Assembly: GCF_020510685.1 (NCBI RefSeq) | Contig: NZ_CP075185.1 | Coordinates: 3,658,001-3,722,000, forward strand | Source of the DNA: Dechloromonas denitrificans | GTDB lineage: Bacteria; Pseudomonadota; Gammaproteobacteria; Burkholderiales; Rhodocyclaceae | Length of the DNA stretch: 64,000 nt | Direction: 5' to 3' | Shown: positions 39,895 through 47,351 of the stretch, piece after piece | Numbering within the stretch: the stretch's first letter is position 1 | Layout: the number at the start of each line of letters is the position of its first letter | Position numbers and translations under genes: made by a program | The notes under the pieces: model-generated | Told to the model about the DNA's origin: nothing | Database searches by the model: none | The model's input: only the letters and a program-made list of their open reading frames with translations

Positions 39895-40044
39895 ATGCTC
39901 TATACCATTGCAGTAGTAATGCTGATCCTCTGGCTGCTTGGCCTGATCACGTCGACCACCATGGGTGGCTTTGTGCACATCCTGCTGGTCATCGCCATCG
40001 TCGTCATCCTGCTACGGGTGATCGGCGGACGCCGGGGCTTGTAA
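39895..40044 (+). CDS. Lmo0937-like 49-residue membrane protein
   Basis: A 49-residue frame, MLYTIAVVMLILWLLGL then GGFVHILLVIAIVVILL and a terminal GGRRGL. This is the two-span pattern of the Lmo0937 family (DUF5670). CGGAG lies about 9 bases upstream. The family is widespread and stress-associated but uncharacterised. It sits between the YqjD-like and VIT genes on the same strand, so likely co-transcribed. Confidence 0.8.
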   Translation: MLYTIAVVMLILWLLGLITSTTMGGFVHILLVIAIVVILLRVIGGRRGL

Positions 40045-40058
40045 GCGGCAGCACTATC

Positions 40059-40096
40059 GGCTGTACTGTAGGCCCTGAACAAACTACAGAGCAGCC
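40059..40096 (+). promoter_or_regulatory. RNA hairpin directly before the VIT start codon
   Basis: GGCTG-TA-CTGTAG (40059-40071) pairs with CTACAG-AG-CAGCC (40084-40096) around a 12-base loop. It ends one base before the ATG at 40098 and leaves no free Shine-Dalgarno. It would restrict translation unless opened. No known metal riboswitch consensus was recognised. Confidence 0.45.
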
Positions 40097-40097
40097 C

Positions 40098-40799
40098 ATG
40101 AAAGCTTTTCGCCGCCACGCCGAACGTCACCGCACCGAGCGCATCGGCTGGCTGCGGGCGGCCGTGCTCGGGGCCAACGACGGCATCGTGTCCACCGCCA
40201 GTCTGATCGTCGGTGTCGCCGCCGCCAGCACGCCCCCGGAAAACATCCTGATGGTCGGCGTTGCCGGCCTGGTCGCCGGAGCCATGTCGATGGCGGCCGG
40301 CGAATATGTCTCGGTACACTCGCAGGCCGACACCGAAAATGCCGATCTGGCCCGCGAGAAAGCCGAACTCGAAACCGACCCGGCGGCCGAACATCGCGAG
40401 CTGGAGAGTATCTATATCGCCCGCGGTCTCGAACCCGAACTGGCCAAACAGGTCGCCGTCCAACTGATGGCCCATGACGCCCTCGGCGCCCATGCCCGCG
40501 ACGAACTCGGCATCTCCAAAGAGCTGGGCGCGCGCCCCCTGCAGGCCGCCCTCGCATCGGCCGCCAGTTTCGCGGTGGGTGCCGCCCTGCCGCTGCTCAG
40601 CACCGCCCTGGCCCCGGCGCCCGGGATTATTCTCTGGGTCTCCGCCAGCTCGCTGGTCTTTCTCGCCCTGCTCGGCGCCCTGGCCGCCCGCGCCGGTGGT
40701 GCCGGCCTGGTCCAGGGCACCTGGCGCGTCACCTTCTGGGGAGCGCTGGCCATGGCGATCACCGCCGGCGTCGGCGCCTTGTTCGGCACCGTGGTCTGA
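40098..40799 (+). CDS. VIT1/CCC1 family iron/manganese transporter
   Basis: The 233-residue protein starts with a short basic segment and ERIGWLRAAVLGANDGIVSTASLIVGV, the VIT/CCC1 signature. The loop GAMSMAAGEYVSVHSQADTE follows, then a hydrophilic metal-binding region (about 75-150) rich in Glu/Asp/His, and further spans. Members move Fe(II)/Mn(II) out of the cytosol. The ATG abuts a hairpin (40059-40096). The frame is open far upstream but only across other genes. Confidence 0.9.
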   Translation: MKAFRRHAERHRTERIGWLRAAVLGANDGIVSTASLIVGVAAASTPPENILMVGVAGLVAGAMSMAAGEYVSVHSQADTENADLAREKAELETDPAAEHRELESIYIARGLEPELAKQVAVQLMAHDALGAHARDELGISKELGARPLQAALASAASFAVGAALPLLSTALAPAPGIILWVSASSLVFLALLGALAARAGGAGLVQGTWRVTFWGALAMAITAGVGALFGTVV

Positions 40800-40859
40800 A
40801 TCAACGGCGCCTGGTCCGACCCCGCTGGCGCGGCAGTCGGACGTTAAATGGCGCCAGGT

Positions 40860-41741
40860 TTAGCGGCCGCGACCGCGTTCCTCGTTGTTGTTTTCCCGGC
40901 CGTGGCTGTCGCCGCCCCGGCCCCGATTGTCGCGGCCCGGCTCGTCCGCCCTGACGGCCGGTTCGGGAGCTCGGGGCGACGGCTCGCTGGCCCGCCGCGG
41001 CGCTTCCGTCCGCTCGGCGGGTGGCGCCTGACGTTGCTGCATCGGCGAGGGCTGGCGTGGCTCGACCGGCTCGGCATTGCGGGCCGGTGGCCCCGAACGA
41101 TCCGGCGCTTCGTGCGGTGCATCCGGGCGGCGGCTGTCGCCATTGCCGCGCGACTGGAATTGCTCCTGGGTTACCCGTTCGCGCGGCTGGTAGCGGTAAT
41201 TTTCGGCGCGAATCGCATGTTGCTGCTCGACCGCCCGTGGATAGGCGTCGCCCCGGTACTGCCGCTGGTAAGTCGGCAATGGGGCGGGAGCGGGAGCGGC
41301 ACGGCGATCCCGGCTGTTCCACTCCGGCCTCTGCCGTTCCCAGTCGTTGCCCCAGTACTGCCCCCAGCGCGGCGGCGCATCGGCCCGCCAGCCACGGAAA
41401 TAGCGCGGCGGCTGACTGTAATAGCGGACCGGGATGCGCAGCACATAGACCGGCACATACTCGGGCTCGACCGACTGCCAGGGACCGTTGTACCAGCTGC
41501 TCGAATACCACATGTCGCTGCGGTAGACCCAGAACAGGCCGTCATAAAAGAAGAAGTTCGATTGCACGCTTGGCGCGTAGTAGGCCGGCAAGCCGGGAAT
41601 CCGGACAAACTCGGGATAGCGGGCCATGTTGATGCCGACATTGACGCCGGGAAAGCCGATATTGACGCTGACCTGGGCCTGGGCCGAGGCGGCCGTGCCA
41701 AATGCCAGCGACAGGGCGACGAGCAGGGAGCGCATTTTCAT
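40860..41741 (-). CDS. Secreted YXWGXW-type repeat protein
   Basis: The 293-residue exported protein has a signal peptide (1-22, ASAQA|QVSVNIG). Its Tyr/Trp-rich region (about 40-140) contains FFFYDGLFWVYRSDMWYSSSWYNGPW, as in the YXWGXW/VNIG-type periplasmic family. The Arg/Pro/Glu/Gln-rich tail (about 150-293) is disordered and ends RGRGR. Function unknown. Its ATG overlaps the stop of the BON gene (ATGA), indicating coupling. Confidence 0.75.
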   Translation of the reverse strand: MKMRSLLVALSLAFGTAASAQAQVSVNIGFPGVNVGINMARYPEFVRIPGLPAYYAPSVQSNFFFYDGLFWVYRSDMWYSSSWYNGPWQSVEPEYVPVYVLRIPVRYYSQPPRYFRGWRADAPPRWGQYWGNDWERQRPEWNSRDRRAAPAPAPLPTYQRQYRGDAYPRAVEQQHAIRAENYRYQPRERVTQEQFQSRGNGDSRRPDAPHEAPDRSGPPARNAEPVEPRQPSPMQQRQAPPAERTEAPRRASEPSPRAPEPAVRADEPGRDNRGRGGDSHGRENNNEERGRGR

Positions 41742-42163
41742 TTGCTGGCCTGCACGCGCAGCGCCGTCGTATCGACGGCCTTGACGCCCTCAACCTTGGC
41801 GGCAATTTCCCGGACCCGGAGGATTGCCTCCGGATTGCCCAGCACGCCCGTCAGAACGACGACGCCGTCGGTCGTCGTGACATTGACCTCGAAGCCCTTG
41901 CTGGCGCTGTCGGCGAGGATTTCCGACTTGACCTTGGTGGTGATCCAGCTATCGGAAGCGACCTGCTTGGTCATGGCCACAGCCTCCCGTGCATCGGCCT
42001 TGGCATTGTCGACGGTCCCGGCGCCGGCGCTGGCCGCTGTCGCGAACACGCTGCCGATTACCCATGCGGAAACCGAGCATGCCCGCCGGAATGAGTGTCC
42101 GCCAGCTACTGGAGGGACGTTTCGTTTTGCCGACCGCGATGCGGTCCACCGGAATGATTTCAT
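41738..42163 (-). CDS. Exported BON-domain protein
   Basis: The 141-residue protein starts at the ATG at 42163, with GAGGTAA upstream. A long basic n-region precedes the hydrophobic SVSAWVIGSVFATAASA signal segment (about 29-46). One BON domain follows (about 72-137, WITTKVKSEILADSASKGFEVNVTTTDGVVVLTG). BON proteins (OsmY-like) are periplasmic and induced by osmotic or envelope stress. The frame is open upstream to 42421 but with low-quality composition. A Crp-type site lies 90 bases upstream. Confidence 0.85.
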   Translation of the reverse strand: MKSFRWTASRSAKRNVPPVAGGHSFRRACSVSAWVIGSVFATAASAGAGTVDNAKADAREAVAMTKQVASDSWITTKVKSEILADSASKGFEVNVTTTDGVVVLTGVLGNPEAILRVREIAAKVEGVKAVDTTALRVQASK

Positions 42164-42252
42164 GTTTACCTCGGAGAGAAGAGCAGAAGAGCGCACTTGA
42201 ACGGTACGCTGAAGTCGCCGGATCGATCTTGCTTGGACAAGCGAACCCCGTC

Positions 42253-42268
42253 CGTGTGTCAGCGCACA
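42253..42268 (-). promoter_or_regulatory. Crp-type palindrome for the BON-YXWGXW operon
   Basis: CGTGTG-TCAG-CGCACA. On the minus strand CAAGAT (42231-42226) lies exactly at the class II -10 position (start near 42219, 56 bases before the BON ATG). Confidence 0.45.
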
Positions 42269-42311
42269 TTGTCTTCCCAGGCACGGCCGTGGGCGGCGCT
42301 CCTCATTTTTA

Positions 42312-42327
42312 TGTGTGCTAGCGCACA
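42312..42327 (+). promoter_or_regulatory. Crp-type palindrome for the small lipoprotein gene
   Basis: TGTGTG-CTAG-CGCACA, 59 bases from the neighbouring site in the same divergent gap. CACTCT at 42349-42354 is in the class II -10 position but is a poor hexamer. Target gene starts at 42460. Confidence 0.4.
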
Positions 42328-42459
42328 GACCGCATTGAAACGCGCCGCCACTCTTGCTGCACCGGGCGCCGAAAACCGGGTAACGGCCTCGCCAAGGCCG
42401 CTGCGGAATCCGTGGCACCAACGGCGCCTCATCGTTGTTCGCACGCCAAGGAGATTCAA

Positions 42460-42657
42460 ATGATCAAGAACCACAAAGTCGTCGTTACCACACTGGCGAT
42501 AAGCGCCCTCGTTTTCGCGCTGTCGGGCTGCGAAAAACCGGCCGGTCCGGCGGAGAAAGCCGGCCAGGAAGTTGACAAGGCGGTGCAGAGCGCCGGGCAG
42601 CAGATCGAAAAAGCCGGTGAAAAAATCCAGGACGCGGCCAAGGACACGAAGAAATAA
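42460..42657 (+). CDS. Small lysine/glutamine-rich lipoprotein
   Basis: The 65-residue protein has an AAGGAG seven bases before the ATG, a signal peptide (about 1-23) and the lipobox ALSGC with Cys24. The mature part is a charged amphipathic helix (EKAGQEVDKAVQSAGQQIEKAGEKIQDAAKDTKK), resembling small stress lipoproteins. No specific family is recognised. It is divergent from the BON gene over a 296-bp gap containing two palindromes. Confidence 0.75.
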   Translation: MIKNHKVVVTTLAISALVFALSGCEKPAGPAEKAGQEVDKAVQSAGQQIEKAGEKIQDAAKDTKK

Positions 42658-42672
42658 GTCGCCTGGTCGCTG

Positions 42673-42688
42673 CGTACGCTGCCGCACA
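42673..42688 (+). promoter_or_regulatory. Degenerate Crp-type site upstream of the Spy-like gene
   Basis: CGTACG-CTGC-CGCACA: the right arm is perfect and the left arm poor. TAGCCT at 42710-42715 sits at the class II -10 position, and the gene starts at 42775. Confidence 0.25.
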
Positions 42689-42774
42689 TTCAGCGGTAGC
42701 GAATCGGACTAGCCTTCGCTTCATCGCTCACCGGCTTGGCATCAGGCCCGTCCACTCGCCCAAGGAGATCCATC

Positions 42775-43284
42775 ATGCCTCAGTTCCGCCCGTCGATTCC
42801 GTCGTTGTTCGTCGCCTCGATCCTCGCCCTGTGCAGCATCCCGGCCCTGGCCGAGATGTCTTGCGGGCCGCTCGACGGCCACGGATATTTCCACGAGCAC
42901 CGCGCCGAGCGGATGGAACAACGGCAAAAGACCCTGCATGAAAAGCTCAAGCTGAGCGCCGAGCAGGAAGCCGGCTGGAAAAAACTGATTGATTCCGAAC
43001 ATTCCGGCCCGTGGGCGAAAACGGGAAAGAGGGAGGACTGGGCCAAGCTCACCACGCCGGAGCGAGCCGAAAAGATGCAGGAACGGATGACGGCGCAGCA
43101 GACAGCAATGGCCGAGCATCTGGTCGTGCTCAAGGAGTTCTACGCGACGCTGACGCCGGCTCAGAAAAAGATCTTTGACGATTTCCACGTCGGCCCGCGG
43201 CGTGGCATGCGCGGCAAACCGGCCCCACACTCCGGCCCGCAACCGGCGCCGCTCCCGCCCAGAGCCGCAGTTGGCCAATCTTGA
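42775..43284 (+). CDS. Spy/CpxP-like periplasmic LTXXQ protein
   Basis: The 169-residue protein has a signal peptide (1-26, IPALA|EMSCG), a helical His/Glu/Gln/Lys-rich body and the LTPAQ motif near 137-141 followed by KKIFDDFH. It ends in a Pro-rich tail. This is the Spy/CpxP LTXXQ pattern of ATP-independent envelope chaperones. AAGGAGA precedes the ATG. The phospholipase gene overlaps its stop (TTGA). Confidence 0.8.
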   Translation: MPQFRPSIPSLFVASILALCSIPALAEMSCGPLDGHGYFHEHRAERMEQRQKTLHEKLKLSAEQEAGWKKLIDSEHSGPWAKTGKREDWAKLTTPERAEKMQERMTAQQTAMAEHLVVLKEFYATLTPAQKKIFDDFHVGPRRGMRGKPAPHSGPQPAPLPPRAAVGQS

Positions 43285-44405
43285 CTGAAGCCGGCCGGAA
43301 GGCCTCCGGAGATCGGATTGTCCCGTCACACCGACGCTTTGCCCCCCGCCGGTGGTGCAGCATGGCGCCGGTCGCCGCCGCCCTGCTGGCCGGATCGTGC
43401 CTCGCTGCCGAGCCGGCCAGTTGCGCCAGCGAGGCCGACGATGCGCGCCGGCTGGCCTGCTACGACCGACTTTTCGCCGCTTCACCGGCCAGCCCGGCGG
43501 CGCAGCCGGCCAGCCGCGCCGCCGTCGCTAACGAGAAGCCTCCAGCTCCGGCCGTACCGGTTAAGCTCGATGCCGAACATCCGACCTCGGTCATGTCCAA
43601 GGCCTGGGAACTCGGCCCCGACGACAAGCGCGGCACGTTCGTGGTCAGGACTTACCTGCCGAACTTTCTGCTGCCGCTGCATTACACCACCCACGTCAAT
43701 CAATCACCGAGCAGCCCAACCCAGGTGCCGGGCGCCAGCCACCCGAGCTACAAGAAAATCGAAGCGAAGCTGCAAATCTCGTTGCGCGCCAAGGTTGCGG
43801 AAGACCTGCTGCTGCCCGGCGCCGATCTGTGGTTCGCCTTTACCCAGCGCTCGCTCTGGCAGGTTTGGGATCAACAGGATTCATCGCCGTTCCGGAGCAC
43901 CGACTATCAGCCGGAAGCGATCTACGTCATCCCCGTCCCGGCGAAGCTGGGCGACCTCCCCTTCGGCTGGAACCTGCGGATGATCCAGCTCGGTCTGGCC
44001 CACCAGTCGAATGGTCAAAGCGACCCGCTGTCGAGAAGCTGGAACCGCACCTATATCAGCGCCGGATTCGAGCGCGGCGATGTCGGCCTGATGGTTCGCG
44101 CCAACCACCGCCTGCCCGAACCCAGCGACGACCAGAACCCCGACCTCACCAAATTCATCGGCCACGGCGAGGTCATGCTGAACTGGTTTCCCGGCCCCTC
44201 GACGCTCGGCCTGACCTGGCGTCCCAACCTGCAACGCATCGAACGCGGCTCCGTTCAATTCGATTTGACCCACCCGGTCTTTCCCGACAAGCCATCCGGT
44301 CTTCGCTGGTATGTCCAGTTTTTCAACGGCTACGGCGAGACCCTGCTCGACTACAACCATCGGCAAACCCGGCTGGGCGTCGGCTTGAGCCTGTTCCAGT
44401 TCTGA
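43281..44405 (+). CDS. pldA: Outer-membrane phospholipase A1 (OMPLA)
   Basis: The 374-residue frame from TTG 43281 contains the OMPLA catalytic motif HQSNGQS...SRSWNRTY (His241, Ser243, Asn in the second half) and alternating aromatic beta-strands ending in Phe (SLFQF), as for a beta-barrel. An inner ATG at 43362 gives a clean signal peptide (MAPVAAALLAGSCLA|AEP) and may be the real start. OMPLA removes phospholipids misplaced in the outer leaflet under envelope stress, calcium dependent, as a dimer. Confidence 0.88.
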   Translation: MTEAGRKASGDRIVPSHRRFAPRRWCSMAPVAAALLAGSCLAAEPASCASEADDARRLACYDRLFAASPASPAAQPASRAAVANEKPPAPAVPVKLDAEHPTSVMSKAWELGPDDKRGTFVVRTYLPNFLLPLHYTTHVNQSPSSPTQVPGASHPSYKKIEAKLQISLRAKVAEDLLLPGADLWFAFTQRSLWQVWDQQDSSPFRSTDYQPEAIYVIPVPAKLGDLPFGWNLRMIQLGLAHQSNGQSDPLSRSWNRTYISAGFERGDVGLMVRANHRLPEPSDDQNPDLTKFIGHGEVMLNWFPGPSTLGLTWRPNLQRIERGSVQFDLTHPVFPDKPSGLRWYVQFFNGYGETLLDYNHRQTRLGVGLSLFQF

Positions 44406-44510
44406 GCCAAACAGGCTGACCGGGGAATCGGGAGCTAAGATTAAGCAGATGAATGACAACCAGCAATCGATAATCGGCAAGGCTGTAGCCGCATACAAAA
44501 AGGACGGGCA

Positions 44511-46676
44511 TTGCTTCCTGCATTGATCCAGAACGCCAGACAGAACCGCATCATCTCGGCCCTGCCGATGACGGTGTACACCCGGCTGGAAGACGATCTG
44601 GAGATCGTCAGCCTGCCCCTCGGCCAGACACTCTATGAGGCCGGCGACAGTCTGGATTTCGTATACTTCCCGACGACCTGCATCGTCTCGCTGATTTTCG
44701 CCACCGAGAACGGCTCCTCGTCGGAACTGGCGATGACGGGAAATGACGGCCTGATCGGCATTCCGCTGGTCCTCGGCGGCGAAACGACAACCCACAAGGT
44801 GGTCGTGCAAAGTGCCGGCGAAGCCTATCGCCTGCGCACCGAGGTATTTACCTGGGAGCTCGACCAGGGCGGCTATCTGCAGCGCCTTTGTCTGTGTTAC
44901 GCCCAGGCGCTGATGACGCAGATGGCCCAGAGCGTGGTCTGCAATCGCCACCATTCGGTGGTTCAGCAACTGTGCCGTTGGCTGCTGCAAAGCCTTGATC
45001 AGCTACCGGGCAACGAGCTGTACATGACCCAGGAACTGATCGCCAGCATGCTCGGCGTCCGCCGCGAAGCCGTCACCGAGGCGGCCGGAAAACTGCAGAC
45101 CGCCGGCCTGATGCAATACCGCCGCGGGCACATCACGGTGACCGACCGGCCCGGCCTCGAAGCCCGGGTTTGCGAATGCTACGGCGTCGTCCGCGCCGAA
45201 TATGACCGGATCTTCAAACTGATGCCGGCGACGCTCCCCAAGAACCGCACCAGGCCGAATCCGGCCACCTTGCGCCAGCGTGCCGAGGCTCGATTTCAAC
45301 AGACACCGCCAACAATGCCGACGACCACATGGGATACCGAACGGCTGGTGCACGAACTCCAGGTGCACCAGATCGAACTGGAAATGCATAACGAGGAGCT
45401 GCGCCATGCCTATGGCGAAGCCGACGCCTTGCGCGAGAAATATGCCGACATCTACGACTTCGCGCCGGTCGGCTATTTCACGATCGATCGGCACAGCCTC
45501 ATTCTGCAACTAAATCTGGCCGGCGCCATCCTGCTCGGCATCAAACGCTCGCAGATCGGCCGACACCGCTTTGCCGCCGCGATCAAGCCGGAATACCTGT
45601 TGCCGTTCAAGCATTTTGTCGAAGACGTTCTCGACGATAAAGCCAAGAAAAACTGCGAAATCGTGCTTGCCGCGACCAACCAGCGGCCCGAGGCGATCGT
45701 CAGGATCGAGGCGGTGCCGGATGAGAGCACCAGTGAATGCCGGATGGTGGTGATGGATGTCACCGCCGAAAAACTGGCCGAACGAGCGGTGAACCTGCGT
45801 GAGCAATATCAGCGGGCGCTGCTCGACAATTTTCCGTTCATGGTCTGGCTGAAGGACGAGCAAAGCCGGTTTCTCGCGGTTAACGCGCCTTTTGCCGAAA
45901 TCCACGGCTGGTCTTCGGTCGATATCCCGGTTGGCAAGACCGATTTCGACATCAGCCCGCCGGAACAGGCCGAAACCTATCGCGCCGACGATCTGGCCGT
46001 GCTGAGCAGCGGCGAGCGGAAAAGCGGCGAAGAGCTGATCGAGATCAACGGCGAGCCGCATTGGCTGGAAACCTACAAGTCGCCGGTCGTGATGGACGGC
46101 AACCGGATCGGCACGGTCGGCTTTTCGCGGGACATCACCAAACGCAAGCTGATGGAAGATGAATTGCGCCGACTGGCGGCGACCGATCCGTTAACCGAAC
46201 TGTTCACCCTGAAACATTTCCTGACGCATCTCGAAGCTGCCCACGCCAGTCTGAAACGCGGGGCCGACCAGTCGGTCGCCGTGCTCGAAATCAATATCGA
46301 CTATCTCCAGTCGATCAACAGCAATCTCGGTCATGCCGCGGGCGATGCGGTACTCCGGCTGGTTTCCGGACTGTTGCGCGCCGAATTGCGCAAGACCGAT
46401 GTCGCCGGCCGGATCAGCGGTGAAAAATTTGCCGTCCTGATGCCGGGTAGCGACGCCGCAGACGCCGAATCGTTCGCCGAGCGCCTGCGCAAAACGGTCG
46501 CCATGCCGAAAATCATCCTCGGCGAACGCCAAGGGGCGGTCAGCGTCAGCCTGAGCGTTGCGCTGATGGACGCCGCCGACCCAACGGCCGAAGCCGTGCT
46601 CAATCGGGCCGATGCGGCCCTGACGCTGGCCAAGGCGGCCGGTCTGACCGACGACAGGTCGGGGCGGCCCCACTGA
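44511..46676 (+). CDS. Crp-type sensor/HTH fused to PAS-PAS-degenerate GGDEF
   Basis: The 721-residue protein starts at TTG 44511, with AAAGGAC upstream. Residues 20-120 form a cNMP-binding-like beta-roll (PTTCIVSLIFATENGSSSEL). Residues 172-211 hold a Crp-type winged helix with the recognition helix VRREAVTEAAGKL. Two PAS domains lie at about 313-420 and 433-545. A GGDEF fold (about 555-710) has the signature SGEKF (636-640) and other substitutions (IDYLQSINSNLGH), so cyclase activity is unlikely. One chain joins a DNA-binding module to second-messenger-type sensing. The Crp Arg180/Glu181 contacts look conserved (RE), Arg185 is Glu. Confidence 0.85.
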   Translation: MLPALIQNARQNRIISALPMTVYTRLEDDLEIVSLPLGQTLYEAGDSLDFVYFPTTCIVSLIFATENGSSSELAMTGNDGLIGIPLVLGGETTTHKVVVQSAGEAYRLRTEVFTWELDQGGYLQRLCLCYAQALMTQMAQSVVCNRHHSVVQQLCRWLLQSLDQLPGNELYMTQELIASMLGVRREAVTEAAGKLQTAGLMQYRRGHITVTDRPGLEARVCECYGVVRAEYDRIFKLMPATLPKNRTRPNPATLRQRAEARFQQTPPTMPTTTWDTERLVHELQVHQIELEMHNEELRHAYGEADALREKYADIYDFAPVGYFTIDRHSLILQLNLAGAILLGIKRSQIGRHRFAAAIKPEYLLPFKHFVEDVLDDKAKKNCEIVLAATNQRPEAIVRIEAVPDESTSECRMVVMDVTAEKLAERAVNLREQYQRALLDNFPFMVWLKDEQSRFLAVNAPFAEIHGWSSVDIPVGKTDFDISPPEQAETYRADDLAVLSSGERKSGEELIEINGEPHWLETYKSPVVMDGNRIGTVGFSRDITKRKLMEDELRRLAATDPLTELFTLKHFLTHLEAAHASLKRGADQSVAVLEINIDYLQSINSNLGHAAGDAVLRLVSGLLRAELRKTDVAGRISGEKFAVLMPGSDAADAESFAERLRKTVAMPKIILGERQGAVSVSLSVALMDAADPTAEAVLNRADAALTLAKAAGLTDDRSGRPH

Positions 46677-46677
46677 C

Positions 46678-46893
46678 TCAGCGCCCGACGGGTTCCTTCA
46701 GATTGCCCTCCCACTGGCAGGAGAACTCGTAACAGCGATAGCGTCGCAGGTGCCCGAAAATACTCCAGAACCGGTCGATCGGCCGGCGGTGAATGCGGAT
46801 CAGCTTGTGTTGCCCGCAAACCGGGCAGGCCGGCGAATCAGCGGTATCAGGAAGCCCCGCGGAACGACTCGGTGAGGCAACAGGATTTACCAT
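46678..46893 (-). CDS. Small zinc-ribbon-like Cys-rich protein
   Basis: The 71-residue protein has CPVCG (23-27) and RCYEFSC (53-59), four cysteines spaced as a zinc ribbon, with IHRRPIDRFWSIFGHLRRYRC between them. Similar short proteins with a W(E/R)G end after the last Cys occur in many proteobacteria, function unknown. It converges with the Crp-GGDEF gene, one base apart. A perfect Crp-type palindrome and -10 lie upstream (47005, 46978). Confidence 0.6.
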   Translation of the reverse strand: MVNPVASPSRSAGLPDTADSPACPVCGQHKLIRIHRRPIDRFWSIFGHLRRYRCYEFSCQWEGNLKEPVGR

Positions 46894-47004
46894 TGCCAGG
46901 CTTTAATACCCATGCCAGCCTCCCTTCAACGAAATCCGGCGCGGCAAACACAACCCTGCAGCAGGGGCGTTACGGTAATTGTCTGCTCAAGTCCGGCCGC
47001 GCTC

Positions 47005-47020
47005 TGTGTGCTCGCACACA
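47005..47020 (-). promoter_or_regulatory. Crp-type palindrome upstream of the zinc-ribbon gene
   Basis: TGTGTG-CTCG-CACACA with perfect arms. On the minus strand GACAAT (46983-46978) is at the class II -10 position (start near 46971, 78 bases before the ATG at 46893). Confidence 0.5.
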
Positions 47021-47133
47021 TTCGGAACAATCAGGAAAAGATGCACCACGGCAAATTGGTCGTCAAGCTGATGGAAACATTCTCGATCGCGGTCTTTCCG
47101 CGAGAGTTATTGTACATTGCACCATCAGCGCTT

Positions 47134-47222
47134 CTGGCGGGTCCGGTGAGATTCGAACTCACGATGGGTTTCCCCACGCCGGTTTTCAAGACCGGTGCAT
47201 TCAACCGCTCTGCCACAGACCC
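47134..47222 (-). tRNA. tRNA-Ser(UGA)
   Basis: The 89-base sequence folds as a class II tRNA. The acceptor GGGTCTG pairs with CGGACCC before encoded GCCA. D-arm GCAGAGCGGTTGAATGC, anticodon loop CTTGAAA (anticodon TGA at 47188-47186), a variable arm GTGGGGAAACCCAT and the T-loop TTCGAATC follow. Closely similar to E. coli serT. A hairpin CGCGG-TCTTT-CCGCG at 47088-47102 downstream may terminate it. Confidence 0.97.
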
Positions 47223-47351
47223 CAGAAGGCGCGCATGATAGCATAAAGGCCAGTGATATTACCCGACTGCTTTACTCGACTATTATTGAAACTTTTCCCC
47301 GGCTCCGTTAGTCTTATTGCCTGAGAAAACCACAGAAAGGAAGCATCCCGC

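Noticed and set aside
40045..40097. Manganese riboswitch (yybP-ykoY type) before the VIT gene
   Set aside because: The region is only about 50 nt and lacks the four-way junction consensus; only a simple hairpin is visible.
46195..46676. Active diguanylate cyclase in the Crp fusion
   Set aside because: Signature SGEKF and further active-site changes make catalysis unlikely.
47031..47238. Open frames across tRNA-Ser on both strands
   Set aside because: They arise from the tRNA sequence; the tRNA fold is unambiguous.
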